From CAVVNP01 sp963800235 (GTDB lineage Bacteria > Actinomycetota > Acidimicrobiia > Acidimicrobiales > Iamiaceae), in contig CAWDAD010000003.1 in assembly GCA_963800235.1 (NCBI GenBank), positions 949,542 through 1,013,541 on the forward strand: DNA of 64,000 nucleotides. Direction: 5' to 3'. Of the stretch, positions 8,927 through 17,831 are shown one piece after another (within the stretch, counting starts at the first letter, position 1; each line of letters starts with the position of its first letter). The translations under genes and the position numbers were made by a program. A model generated the notes under the pieces. It did not search any database. It was not told the origin of the DNA and worked only from the letters and a program-made list of their open reading frames with translations.

Positions 8927-9043
8927 ATGCCGGACATGACCGTCGCCCAGCCGGCCAGGGTCGTCGCCCTGGCCGACGTACCCGCCGACGGGCGCGGCCA
9001 CCGACCGGGCACCGGCACGACGTCTGCGAGGATCGTCCGATGA
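8927..9043 (+). CDS. Possible 38-aa small ORF translationally coupled to the DoxX-like gene
   Basis: The ATG at 8927 follows a near-perfect ribosome-binding site (GGAGGAG at 8915-8921). The frame runs 38 codons beginning MPDMTVAQPARV, and its TGA overlaps the ATG of the next gene (ATGA at 9040-9043). No family was recognised and the C-terminal half is arginine- and glycine-rich. The strong RBS and stop-start overlap suggest real translation, either as a small protein or as a leader that couples expression of the membrane protein. Coding status is not proven. Confidence 0.45.
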   Translation: MPDMTVAQPARVVALADVPADGRGHRPGTGTTSARIVR

Positions 9044-9438
9044 GGTACGTGCGGTTCCTGCTCCGACCGCTGCTGGCCTGGGTGTTCATCCACAGTGGCA
9101 TCGACGTGCTCCGCAAGCCGGAGCCACGGGCCGAGAAGGCCCAGGACACCGTCGAGGCGCTGTCGGAGGCCATCCCGGCGGTGCCCGCCGACCCCGTCAC
9201 CGCGGTCCGGGCCAACGCCGTCGTGCAGGTCGGAGCCGGGGTGCTGCTCGCCACCGGCCGCTTCCCGAGGCTGTCGTCGCTCGCGCTGGCCGGGTCGCTG
9301 GTGCCCACCACCCTGGCCGGCCACGCCTTCTGGGACGAGGAGGATCCGCAGCGTCGGGCCATGCAGCGCACCCACTTCGACAAGAACCTGGCCCTGCTCG
9401 GCGGCCTGCTGCTCGTCGCCACCCAGCCCCGGGTCTGA
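9040..9438 (+). CDS. DoxX-family membrane protein
   Basis: 132 aa. It begins MRYVRFLLRPLLAWVFIHSG, the first membrane segment of DoxX-like proteins, followed by two or three further hydrophobic segments (VQVGAGVLLATGRF and LSSLALAGSLVPTTL) and a hydrophobic C-terminal stretch. DoxX relatives are small four-helix membrane proteins, often linked to redox or oxidative-stress complexes; the role here is unknown. A GAGGA at 9028 and the ATGA overlap with the preceding small ORF both support the ATG at 9040. Confidence 0.82.
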   Translation: MRYVRFLLRPLLAWVFIHSGIDVLRKPEPRAEKAQDTVEALSEAIPAVPADPVTAVRANAVVQVGAGVLLATGRFPRLSSLALAGSLVPTTLAGHAFWDEEDPQRRAMQRTHFDKNLALLGGLLLVATQPRV

Positions 9439-9491
9439 GAGACCCGACTCGGCGACGCCTCGGGGTCGCCGCCGGACGGCCTGTTCGCGCC

Positions 9492-10178
9492 TCAACCGTG
9501 CTCGGTGAAGCCGATCTCGGCGTGGGAGCCGTCGCACAGCGGCTTCTTCGCCGACGCGCCGCACCGGCAGAGGGTGATCCGGTTGCGGGTCTCGAACGGC
9601 CTGCCGTCGCTCCGCTCGACGGGCACCCCGCCGGTGACGAGCAGCGGACCGTCGTCGACCACGCCCACCCCTGGGCGCAGGTCGATCTCGACGTCGACGC
9701 CGTCGGCCTCGAGCCGGTAGGTCAGGGCGCCGGACGGGCAGCGCTCGATCATGGCGATCAGGTGGCTGCGCTGGACGCTCTCGGCGGGGGCGTCGGCCTT
9801 CATCATCTTCCAGACGTTGGTGACCTCGTTGCCGCAGAACCCGGCGTGCTCGCAGATCGAGCGGTCGTCGCGCATGACCACGCCGGTGCCCTCGTAGGTC
9901 CGGGCCCGCTCGTCGTAGGACGACTCGGGGGCGGTCTCGGTGCCGTCGAACCCCTCGGACCGGTGGCTCCCGTCGCAGAACGGCTTGCCCGACGACTGCC
10001 CGCACCGGCAGAGGGCGTACTCGTCGTCGGCGTCGAGGGTGGTGGTGGTCTGCCAGGTGATCGGTTCGCCCTGCTCGGACTCCACGATCCGCCGCCGTCG
10101 CAACGGCAACCCCGTCACCAGGTACGGGCCGTCCTCCGCCACGGTGATCGACGGGGTCTGGTCGAGGTCGTCGGGCAT
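9492..10178 (-). CDS. CDGSH iron-sulfur protein with central divergent Fer4 domain
   Basis: 228 aa. Two CDGSH-type [2Fe-2S] motifs are visible, CRCGQSSGKPFCDGSH near residues 55-70 and CRCGASAKKPLCDGSH near the C-terminus. Each follows a DGPYLVTG- or DGPLLVTG-like strand, so the protein is an internal duplication. Between them lies a Fer4_19-like region (ICEHAGFCGN ... IERCPSGALTY) that could hold another cluster. This CDGSH / Fer4_19 / CDGSH arrangement is known from bacterial mitoNEET-like proteins thought to act in redox or iron-sulfur homeostasis. The ATG at 10178 is preceded by a GGAG-containing site. Confidence 0.9.
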   Translation of the reverse strand: MPDDLDQTPSITVAEDGPYLVTGLPLRRRRIVESEQGEPITWQTTTTLDADDEYALCRCGQSSGKPFCDGSHRSEGFDGTETAPESSYDERARTYEGTGVVMRDDRSICEHAGFCGNEVTNVWKMMKADAPAESVQRSHLIAMIERCPSGALTYRLEADGVDVEIDLRPGVGVVDDGPLLVTGGVPVERSDGRPFETRNRITLCRCGASAKKPLCDGSHAEIGFTEHG

Positions 10179-10292
10179 CGCTCGCTCCTGGGTCGCGGCC
10201 GGGGGACCTAGGTTGCTACAGCCCCGCCGGGCCGCCGCCAACGCACCCGGCCCCGACGCGCCGGATCCGCCCCGACCGACCACCGAGCCACC

Positions 10293-11201
10293 GTGAACCC
10301 GACCCCGTCCGACGACGCCCCCGCCTGGTTCCGCCGCGCGCTGGCGGTTCCCTGCACCGACGAACGGGTCGAGGTCGACGGCTGCGACATCCACTACCTG
10401 GCGTGGGGCGAGCCCGGCCGGCGCGGCCTGGTCTTCGTCCACGGTGGCGGCGCCCACGCCCACTGGTGGACCCACGTGGCGGCCACCTTCGCCGCCCGCT
10501 ACCGGGTGCTCGCCGTCGACCTGTCCGGCCACGGCGACAGCGACCACCGCGAGCACTACGCCCTCGAGTCGTGGACCGACGAGGTGGTGGCGGTGGCCGG
10601 GGCCGGCGGCATCGCCGGCCGGCCGGTGGTGGTCGGCCACAGCATGGGCGGCTTCGTCACGATCGGCACCGCCGCCCGCCACCCCGACGCCCTCGCCGGG
10701 GCGGTGGTGTGCGACTCGCCGGTCACCGAACCGGACCCCGAGGTCGGGGCGTACCGGGTGCAGAAGGCCTTCGGCGGCCCGGGCCGCACCTACGCCGACC
10801 TGGACGAGGCGCTGGCCCGGTTCCGCACCGTGCCGTCCCAGGAGCGCTACCTGCCGTACGTGATCGACCACGTGGCCCGGCAGTCGCTGCAGGCGGTCGA
10901 CGGCGGCTGGCGATGGAAGTTCGACCGCCACGTGTTCACCCAGTTCCGCGAGGGCATGCGGGGCATCGCCCTGCCCTACCTGCCCCAGGTCACCTGCCGG
11001 TTCGCCCTGCTCCGCTCCGAGAACGGCCTGGTGACCGAGGACATCGGGCGGGCCATGTACGAGCGACTCGGACGGGTGGCGCCGGTGGTCGAGATCCCCG
11101 AGGCCGGCCACCACGCCATGCTCGACGAGCCGCTGCTGCTGCTCACCGCGCTGCGCACCCTGCTGGCCGACTGGGACCACTCCGAGCCGCTGCACCGCTG
11201 A
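10293..11201 (+). CDS. Alpha/beta hydrolase
   Basis: 302 aa alpha/beta hydrolase. HGGGAHAHWW near residue 50 forms the oxyanion region. The nucleophile elbow GHSMGG places Ser117, the acid is probably in the RSENGLVTED segment, and the base is His in EAGHHAMLDEP near the C-terminus. The lid between these is helical (YADLDEALARFRTVPSQERYLP). The GTG at 10293 is the first start giving a family-length N-terminus. It is divergent from the CDGSH gene, with 114 bases between. The substrate is not predictable. Confidence 0.88.
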   Translation: MNPTPSDDAPAWFRRALAVPCTDERVEVDGCDIHYLAWGEPGRRGLVFVHGGGAHAHWWTHVAATFAARYRVLAVDLSGHGDSDHREHYALESWTDEVVAVAGAGGIAGRPVVVGHSMGGFVTIGTAARHPDALAGAVVCDSPVTEPDPEVGAYRVQKAFGGPGRTYADLDEALARFRTVPSQERYLPYVIDHVARQSLQAVDGGWRWKFDRHVFTQFREGMRGIALPYLPQVTCRFALLRSENGLVTEDIGRAMYERLGRVAPVVEIPEAGHHAMLDEPLLLLTALRTLLADWDHSEPLHR

Positions 11202-11302
11202 GCGGCGCGGCCCGCGCCTCTCCCGATCCGGCTCGCCCCTGGGCCCGACCTTCGCGGCAAGCTGGCGGCCATGCGACGCGCTCGACCCCCGGCGGCCCGA
11301 CC

Positions 11303-14300
11303 ATGAGGGTCCTGATCGCCAACCGGGGCGAGGTCGCCCTGCGGGTCGTGCGGGCCTGCGCCGACCTCGGCTTCGAGAGCGTGGTGGCCCACTCGCTCGA
11401 CGACGGCGACTCGCTGGCCGTCCGCCACGCCGACGGCGCCGTGGCCATGGACCTGGCCGGCCCTCGCGCCTACCTCGACGCGGACGCCCTGGTGGCGGCC
11501 GCCGAGGCGCACGGGTGCGACGCCGTGCACCCCGGCTACGGCTTCCTGAGCGAGGACGCCGGGTTCGCCCGCCGCTGCGCCGACGCCGGCCTCACCTTCG
11601 TCGGTCCGCCCCCCGAGGTGCTCGAGCAGCTCGGCGACAAGCTCCGGGCCCGGGCGCTGGCCGGCTCGGTCGGCCTGCCCGTCGCCGAGGGCACCGGCGC
11701 GCTGACCTCGCCCGAGGAGGCCGTCGCCTTCCTCGACTCGCTCGACGGCGGATCCATGATCCTGAAGGCCGTGGCCGGCGGCGGCGGGCGCGGCCTGCGG
11801 GTCGTCGACCGACCCGAGCACGTGGCCGCCGCCTTCGACCGGTGCCGCGCCGAGGCGGCGGCCGCCTTCGGCGACAGCGCCGTCTACGCCGAGCGCCACC
11901 TGCCCGCCGTGCGCCACGTCGAGATCCAGATCGTCGGCGACGGTCGGACGGTGGTGCAGCTCGGCGACCGCGACTGCTCGCTGCAACGGCGCCGGCAGAA
12001 GGTGGTCGAGCTGGCCCCCGCCCCGTTCCTGCACCCCGCGGTGCGCGAGCGGTTGCTGACCGGGGCGGTCGAGCTGGGCCGGGCCTGCGGCTACACGTCG
12101 CTCGGGACCGTCGAGCTGCTGGTCGACGCCGGGGCCGCCGGGGACGACCCCGGCGCCGGCTGCTGGTTCCTCGAGTGCAACCCCCGCCTCCAGGTCGAGC
12201 ACACCGTCACCGAGCAGGTCACCGGCGTCGACCTGGTCCAGACCCAGCTCCGCATCGCCGCCGGCTCGTCGCTGGCCGACCTCGGCCTCGACGCCGCCGA
12301 CATCGGTTCCGAGTCGGGTCCGCCGGTGTCCGGCTCGGCGGTGCAGCTGCGCGTCGGCGCCGAGACGGTGCAGGCCGACGGGTCGGTGCGGCCGGCCTCG
12401 GGCACCGTCGTCCGCTTCGGCGCGCCCTCGGGGCCGGGCGTCCGCGTCGACGCCGCCGCCCACGACGGCTACACCGCCAACCCGGCCTTCGACCCGCTCC
12501 TGGCCAAGGTGGTGGTGAGCGAGCCGGCGGGCGACCTGGCCGCCCTGCTGCGCCGGGCCCGCCGGGCGATCGCCGAGCTGGTCGTCGACGGGGTCGACAC
12601 CAACGCCAGCCTGCTGCTGGCCCTGCTCGACCGGCCGGAGCTGGTCGGCTGGCAGGTCGACACCGGGTTCGTCGAGGCCCACCTGCCCGAGCTGCTGGCG
12701 GCCGCCGACGACGTGGCTCCCGACGCTCCGACCCCGGGCGACCGGCCCGCCCGTCCCGAGCGGGGCGAGGGCCCGGCCGCCGCCGGCCGGGCGCCGGTGT
12801 CGACACCCCCGGGCACCGAGCGGGTGTCGGCTCCGCTGCAGGCGCTGGTCGTCGGCATCGAGGTCGAGGCCGGCGACGAGGTGCTGGCCGGTCAGGAGGT
12901 CGCCGTGCTGGAGGCCATGAAGATGCACCACTCGGTGGTCGCGCCGGTGGCCGGCACCGTCGAGCAGGTCGTGATCTCCGTCGGGATCGTGCTCGAGGAG
13001 GGCGAGGCGGTCCTCTTCGTGCGGCCGAGCGAGGGCGATGCCCAGCTCACCGCGGCCGAGGAGCAGGTCGACCTCGACCACCTGCGGGCCGACCTGGCGG
13101 CGCTGCGGGAGCGCACCGCCCGCACCCTCGACGACGCCCGCCCGGCCGCGGTCGAGCGGCGGCGGAGGAAGCACCGCCGCACCGCCCGGGAGAACCTGGC
13201 CGACCTGTGCGACGAGGACTCGTTCCTCGAGTACGGCCAGCTGGCGGTGGCCGGTCAGCGCCGCACCCGGCCGCTCGACGAGCTCATCGACCGGACCCCG
13301 GCCGACGGCCTGATCGCCGGGTTCGCCAGCGTCAACGGCGACCGCTTCGCCCCGGCGGCGGCCCGCACCGCGGTGCTCGCCTACGACGACACCGTCCTGG
13401 CCGGCACCCAGGGCGCCTTCGGCCACAAGAAGACCGACCGGGTGCTCGAGCTGGCCCACCGGTGGCGGGTGCCGGTGGTGTTCTTCACCGAGGGCGGGGG
13501 CGGGCGCCCCGGTGACACCGACTTCTCCGAGGTCTCCTTCTCCGGCCTCGACATCGCCACCTTCGCCACCTTCGCCGCCACCAGCGGCGGAGCGCCCCGG
13601 ATCGCGGTGAACGCCGGGAACTGCTTCGCCGGCAACGCCCTGCTGTTCGGCTGCGCCGACGTCACCATCGCCACCGAGGACAGCTCGATCGGGCTGGCCG
13701 GCCCGGTGATGATCGAGGGCGGCGGGCTCGGTCGGTACCGGCCCGAGGAGGTCGGGCCCATCGACGTGCAGGTGGCCAACGGGGTGGTCGACCTGGTGGC
13801 CACCGACGAGGCCCACGGGGTGGCGCTGGCCAAGCAGGCGCTGTCGTACTTCCAGGGTGACCTCGACGGGTGGGCGTGCGCCGATCAACGGACCCTGCGC
13901 CACGTGGTGCCCGAGGACCGCAAGCGGGTCTACGACATGCGCCGGGCGCTGGAGCTGCTGGTCGACACCGGGACGCTGCTCGAGCTGCGGGCCGGGTACG
14001 GCGTCGGCATGATCACCGCCCTGGCCCGCATCGAGGGCCACCCGTTCGGCGTGCTGGCCAACGACCCCCGCCACCTGGGGGGTGCCGTCGACGCCGAGGC
14101 GGCCGAGAAGGGCGCCCGGTTCCTGCAGCTCTGCGACGCCCACGACCTGCCGGTGCTGTCGATGTGCGACACGCCGGGCTTCATGGTCGGTCCGGCCAGC
14201 GAGCGCCAGGCGGCCGTCCGGCGGGCGTCGAGCCTGGCGGTGGTCGGTGCCAACCTGTCCGTGCCGCTGTTCATGGTGGTGCCCCGGAAGGGCTACGGCC

Positions 14301-14644
14301 TGGGCGCCATGGCCATGGGCGGCGGCAGCTTCTGGGAGCCGATGTTCACCGCCACCTGGCCCACCGGCGAGCTCGGTGCCATGGGCCTCGAAGGGGCGGT
14401 GCAGATCATCTTCAAGGGCGAGCTGGAGGCGGAGCCCGACCCGGCCCGCCGCCAGGAGCTGTTCGACCAGCGGGTCGCGCAGAGCTACGAGCGGGGCAAG
14501 GCGCTGTCGGTCGCCCGCTACCTGGAGATCGACGCGGTCATCGACCCCGCCGACACCCGCCGCTGGCTGCTGCGGGGCCTCGAGACCGCCCGCTCCGACC
14601 GCGCCGGCCGCCCCGACCGCCGCCCCTTCGTCGACACCTGGTAG
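11303..14644 (+). CDS. Single-chain acyl-CoA carboxylase (biotin carboxylase + BCCP + carboxyltransferase)
   Basis: 1113 aa in one frame. Residues 1-450 are a biotin carboxylase (MRVLIANRGEVALRVVRAC, HPGYGFLSE, glycine loop GGGGRG, ECNPRLQVEHTVTE). Residues about 505-575 are a biotin-carrier domain with EAMKM, Lys540 being the biotinylated residue. Residues about 590-1113 are a fused carboxyltransferase (GTQGAFGHKKTDR, FFTEGGGGRPGD, then GYGLGAMAMGGGSFWEP). Separate AccA and AccB/D subunits are usual in actinobacteria; this all-in-one layout matches the single-chain long-chain acyl-CoA carboxylase class. It would add CO2 to an acyl-CoA using ATP and biotin. Acyl-CoA ligase and dehydrogenase genes nearby fit acyl-CoA metabolism. 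Confidence 0.93.
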   Translation: MRVLIANRGEVALRVVRACADLGFESVVAHSLDDGDSLAVRHADGAVAMDLAGPRAYLDADALVAAAEAHGCDAVHPGYGFLSEDAGFARRCADAGLTFVGPPPEVLEQLGDKLRARALAGSVGLPVAEGTGALTSPEEAVAFLDSLDGGSMILKAVAGGGGRGLRVVDRPEHVAAAFDRCRAEAAAAFGDSAVYAERHLPAVRHVEIQIVGDGRTVVQLGDRDCSLQRRRQKVVELAPAPFLHPAVRERLLTGAVELGRACGYTSLGTVELLVDAGAAGDDPGAGCWFLECNPRLQVEHTVTEQVTGVDLVQTQLRIAAGSSLADLGLDAADIGSESGPPVSGSAVQLRVGAETVQADGSVRPASGTVVRFGAPSGPGVRVDAAAHDGYTANPAFDPLLAKVVVSEPAGDLAALLRRARRAIAELVVDGVDTNASLLLALLDRPELVGWQVDTGFVEAHLPELLAAADDVAPDAPTPGDRPARPERGEGPAAAGRAPVSTPPGTERVSAPLQALVVGIEVEAGDEVLAGQEVAVLEAMKMHHSVVAPVAGTVEQVVISVGIVLEEGEAVLFVRPSEGDAQLTAAEEQVDLDHLRADLAALRERTARTLDDARPAAVERRRRKHRRTARENLADLCDEDSFLEYGQLAVAGQRRTRPLDELIDRTPADGLIAGFASVNGDRFAPAAARTAVLAYDDTVLAGTQGAFGHKKTDRVLELAHRWRVPVVFFTEGGGGRPGDTDFSEVSFSGLDIATFATFAATSGGAPRIAVNAGNCFAGNALLFGCADVTIATEDSSIGLAGPVMIEGGGLGRYRPEEVGPIDVQVANGVVDLVATDEAHGVALAKQALSYFQGDLDGWACADQRTLRHVVPEDRKRVYDMRRALELLVDTGTLLELRAGYGVGMITALARIEGHPFGVLANDPRHLGGAVDAEAAEKGARFLQLCDAHDLPVLSMCDTPGFMVGPASERQAAVRRASSLAVVGANLSVPLFMVVPRKGYGLGAMAMGGGSFWEPMFTATWPTGELGAMGLEGAVQIIFKGELEAEPDPARRQELFDQRVAQSYERGKALSVARYLEIDAVIDPADTRRWLLRGLETARSDRAGRPDRRPFVDTW

Positions 14645-14683
14645 CCCCGCCCACCCCCGCAGGGCGGGTCGTAGGGTGCGGCG

Positions 14684-15601
14684 GTGGCCACGCTCAGCAT
14701 CGGGCTGCCGAACTTCGGCACGTGGTTCCGTGACCTGCGGGAGCTGGTGGACACCGCCGCCGCGCTCGAGGGCGTCGGCATCGACCGGGTCGTGGTGGTC
14801 GACCACGTGGTCATGGGCCCCGACCCGGAGCGCTACCCGTGGGGCACCTTCCCGACCGGCTCGGACGGCGACTGGTTCGAGCCGCTCACGACCCTGGCCG
14901 CCATCGCGCCCGTCACCGAGCGGCTCCGGCTGGCCACCGGCATCCTCGTGGCCCCGCTGCGACCGGCCGCCGTGCTGGCCAAGACGGTGGCGACCCTCGA
15001 CTCGCTGTCGGGCGGGCGGGTCGACCTGGGGGTGGGGGTGGGCTGGCAGCGGACCGAGCTCGAGGCGGTCGGCCTCCGCTTCGAGCAGCGGGGCCGGATC
15101 CTCGACGACACCATCGGGGCCTGCCGGGCGCTGTGGGGCCCGTCACCGGCCCGCTTCTCCTCGCCATCGGTCACCTTCGAGCAGACCTGGTGCCACCCCA
15201 AGCCGACCCAGGAACGGCTGCCGGTGCTGTTCAGCGGCACCCTCGGCGCCCGCAACCTGCGCCGCGTCGTCGAGCTCGGCGACGGCTGGATCCCGATCAT
15301 GGGAGCCACCACCGACGAGGTCGCCGACGACGTCGAGCGGCTGCGCGACGCCTGGGTCGAGGCCGGCCGGCGCGGGATGCCCCAGGTCCGCGTCCACCTC
15401 CCGCTGGTGCGCACCGAGCACCGGGGGGTGGCCTTCACCGCCACCGCGGCCCAGGTACCGAGGCTCGAGGCGGCCGGCGCCACCGACCTGCACGTGTCGG
15501 CCCAGTCGCTGGCCCGCCCCGGTGACGCCGCCGGCCTGGTCGAGCGGGCCGGCGCCCTGGTCGAGGCGGTCCGCTCGGCCGACGTGGTGGGCACGCCGTG
15601 A
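14684..15601 (+). CDS. LLM-class F420-dependent oxidoreductase
   Basis: 305 aa luciferase-like monooxygenase-fold protein. It has LSIGLPNFGTW at the N-terminus, the ATGILVAPLRPAAVLAKTVATLD segment typical of this superfamily, DLGVGVGWQRTE around the cofactor pocket, and LGDGWIPIM. In actinobacteria most such proteins use coenzyme F420, so it probably reduces or oxidises an unidentified organic substrate. The start is GTG at 14684, 39 bases after the carboxylase stop. Its stop overlaps the GTG of the next gene by 4 bases (GTGA), so the two are co-translated. Confidence 0.88.
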   Translation: MATLSIGLPNFGTWFRDLRELVDTAAALEGVGIDRVVVVDHVVMGPDPERYPWGTFPTGSDGDWFEPLTTLAAIAPVTERLRLATGILVAPLRPAAVLAKTVATLDSLSGGRVDLGVGVGWQRTELEAVGLRFEQRGRILDDTIGACRALWGPSPARFSSPSVTFEQTWCHPKPTQERLPVLFSGTLGARNLRRVVELGDGWIPIMGATTDEVADDVERLRDAWVEAGRRGMPQVRVHLPLVRTEHRGVAFTATAAQVPRLEAAGATDLHVSAQSLARPGDAAGLVERAGALVEAVRSADVVGTP

Positions 15602-16092
15602 TCCGCGTCGGGCCCCGCGCCGGCGAGGCCGAGCACCAGGTGGCCGTGGCCGAGCTCCACGCCCGCTACGCCGATGCCGTGTCCACCCGCTCCTGGGACG
15701 CCTTCGACGACCTGTTCGTACCCGGCGCCGACGTGCACCTCGACCTGGTGACCTCGCCGCCGCGGACCGTCACCGGGTCCGACGACATCGCCGCCTTCAT
15801 CGCCGACTCCATCGCGCGCTTCGACCACTTCACCTTCGTGGTGCTGAACGCCGTCGCCGACCTGACCCCGGCGACCGAGGACGGTCCGCCGACCGGCACG
15901 GGCCGGCTCCTCATGTGCGAGATCCGCCACGAGACCGCCACCGACACCTGGACCGAGGCCCACGGCCTCTACCGCGACCGCCTGGAGCTGCACGACGGCA
16001 CGTGGCGCTACGCCGAGCGGCGCTACCGGTCGCTCGCCCGCCGGGGACCCGGCGGCCGGGTGCTCGGGCTCCCATCCGACCTCCGCACCTGA
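15598..16092 (+). CDS. SnoaL-like (NTF2 fold) protein
   Basis: 164 aa. The N-terminal HQVAVAELHARYADAVSTRSWDAFDDLFVPGADVHLDL and C-terminal EAHGLYRDRLELHDGTWRYAERRY blocks (positions about 14-48 and 118-142) fit the SnoaL_4 type NTF2 cone fold. Members include small cyclases, isomerases and ring hydroxylase subunits; no catalytic residue can be assigned here. It overlaps the upstream oxidoreductase by 4 bases, which supports the GTG start, and is followed 58 bases later by a second SnoaL-like gene. Confidence 0.8.
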   Translation: MIRVGPRAGEAEHQVAVAELHARYADAVSTRSWDAFDDLFVPGADVHLDLVTSPPRTVTGSDDIAAFIADSIARFDHFTFVVLNAVADLTPATEDGPPTGTGRLLMCEIRHETATDTWTEAHGLYRDRLELHDGTWRYAERRYRSLARRGPGGRVLGLPSDLRT

Positions 16093-16150
16093 GCGCGCCC
16101 GACCGGCCCGCCACCAACGACCCGAGCCCGCCACCGAGAGGCACCCCGAC

Positions 16151-16669
16151 ATGGAGCACCAGGACAGCGACCTCGAGGCCGAGGCCCGGGCGGCCTACCG
16201 GGCCTACGTCGGGACCCGCGGCCGGGTGGAGGCCGGCGAGGTGCCGTGGTCGGCGCTGATGGACCACTTCACCGACGACGCCGTGCTCATCGACCCCGCC
16301 TGGGGCCGGGTCGAGGGCCGGGCGGCCCTGCTGCGGTTCTTCGACGAGAGCATGGCGGGCCTCGACGACTGGTCGTTCCCCGAGGGCTGGACGCTGGTCG
16401 AGGGGAACCGGGTCGTCAGCTTCTGGTGGAACCGGCTGCCGGGCGAGCGGAGCGACGGCAGCCCGTACCAGGCGCCGGGGGTGTCGATCCTGCGCTACGC
16501 CGGCGACGGCCGCTTCGACCACGAGCTCGACCTGCTGAACCTGGCCGAGCTGGGCGAGCTGATCGGCGAGAGCGGATGGTCGGCGCCGCCGACCATGAAC
16601 CTGCCGCCCCGGGCGCCCGACCGGAGCCCCCGGCCGCCGACCGGCGGCGTCGACGGTCGGGAGGGCTGA
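16151..16669 (+). CDS. SnoaL-like (NTF2 fold) protein
   Basis: 172 aa. It has the NTF2-like pattern of an N-terminal helix (EAEARAAYRAYVGTRGRVEAG), DHFTDDAVLIDPAWGRVEGRAALLRFF, then beta strands containing NRVVSFWWNRLPGERSDGSPY. It is related in fold but not close in sequence to the preceding gene. The C-terminus is proline/arginine-rich. ATG at 16151 follows a CCGAGAGGCACC region with a weak RBS. The next gene starts three bases after its stop, so 14684-20452 reads as one operon. Confidence 0.78.
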   Translation: MEHQDSDLEAEARAAYRAYVGTRGRVEAGEVPWSALMDHFTDDAVLIDPAWGRVEGRAALLRFFDESMAGLDDWSFPEGWTLVEGNRVVSFWWNRLPGERSDGSPYQAPGVSILRYAGDGRFDHELDLLNLAELGELIGESGWSAPPTMNLPPRAPDRSPRPPTGGVDGREG

Positions 16670-16672
16670 GCG

Positions 16673-17779
16673 GTGGCATCCGGCTCGGTGCCGGGGTCAT
16701 CGCCGGCCCGTCCGCTGCGGGTCGTGCAGTGGGCCACCGGCGGCGTCGGCCGGGCCGCCATCGAGGGCGTGCTGGCCCACCCCGAGCTGGAGCTGGCCGG
16801 GTGCTGGGTCCACTCCGCCGACAAGGACGGGCGCGACGTCGGCGAGCTGCTCGGCCGGGACCCGATCGGCGTCGTCGCCACCGCCGACGAGGCGGCCGCC
16901 CTGGCCGTCGACGCCGACTGCGCGATCTACGCCCCGCTCCTGGCCGACCCCGACCAGGTCGCCCGCATCCTCGCCTCGGGCACCAGCGTGGTCACCCCCC
17001 TCGGGTGGTTCGAGCCGCCCGATGACGAGCGCGAGCAGTTCGACCGCCTGGCCCGCCGGCACGGCGTGGTGCTCCACGGCACCGGCATCCACCCCGGCGG
17101 CATCACCGAGCGCTTCCCGCTGGTGATCTCGGCGCTGTCGGGGTCGATCACCCACGTGCGGGCCGAGGAGTTCTCCGACATCCGCACCTACGGCGCCCCC
17201 GACGTCATCCGCGACTGGATGCTGTTCGGAGCGACGCTCGACGAGGCCCGCCAGAGCATCATGCCGGCGGCCCTCGGCGCCGGGTTCGGGCAGTCGGTCC
17301 ACATGGTCGCCGACGAGCTGGGCTTCGACCTCGACCCGGAGCTTCGCACCACCCACGAGATGGCGGTGGCGACCGCCCCGATCGACTCGCCGATCGGCCC
17401 CATCGAGCCCGGCCTGGTCGCCGCCCAGCGGTTCCGGTGGGTGGCCACCGTCGACGACGAGCCGGTGGTGACCGCCGCGGTCAACTGGTTCATGGGCGAC
17501 CGCGACCTCGACCCCGGCTGGACGTTCGGACCGGAGGGCGAGCGGTTCGAGGTCGAGGTCACCGGCGACCCGGGCACCTTCGTCACCTTCCACGGCCTGC
17601 ACCCCGAGAGCATCGAGGCGGGCCTGGCCCGCAACCCCGGCATCGTCGCCACCGCCGAGCACTGCGTGAACGCCGTCCCGTACGTGTGCGCGGCCGAGCC
17701 GGGCCTGCGCACCTACCGCGACCTGCCGCCGGTCGCGGGGCGCGCCGCCCCCCGGCTGCACCGAGCCCGGCGGCGCTGA
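16673..17779 (+). CDS. NAD(P)-binding amine/diaminopentanoate dehydrogenase-like (DapB-fold) protein
   Basis: 368 aa. A Rossmann N-terminus VVQWATGGVGRAAIEGVLAH (from about residue 17) is followed by ELAGCWVHSADKDGRDVGEL, as in dihydrodipicolinate-reductase-like proteins. A central GTGIHPGGITERFPLVISA segment resembles the 2,4-diaminopentanoate dehydrogenase group. Mycobacteria and relatives carry many such proteins beside lipid-degradation genes, with undefined substrates. GTG at 16673 starts three bases after the previous stop. The context suggests a carbonyl or CoA-linked pathway (inference). Confidence 0.75.
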   Translation: MASGSVPGSSPARPLRVVQWATGGVGRAAIEGVLAHPELELAGCWVHSADKDGRDVGELLGRDPIGVVATADEAAALAVDADCAIYAPLLADPDQVARILASGTSVVTPLGWFEPPDDEREQFDRLARRHGVVLHGTGIHPGGITERFPLVISALSGSITHVRAEEFSDIRTYGAPDVIRDWMLFGATLDEARQSIMPAALGAGFGQSVHMVADELGFDLDPELRTTHEMAVATAPIDSPIGPIEPGLVAAQRFRWVATVDDEPVVTAAVNWFMGDRDLDPGWTFGPEGERFEVEVTGDPGTFVTFHGLHPESIEAGLARNPGIVATAEHCVNAVPYVCAAEPGLRTYRDLPPVAGRAAPRLHRARRR

Positions 17780-17831
17780 CGCCAGCCCGCGGCGGCGACA
17801 CCCCGCGCCCCGCGGCCGTATGGTCAGAGGG

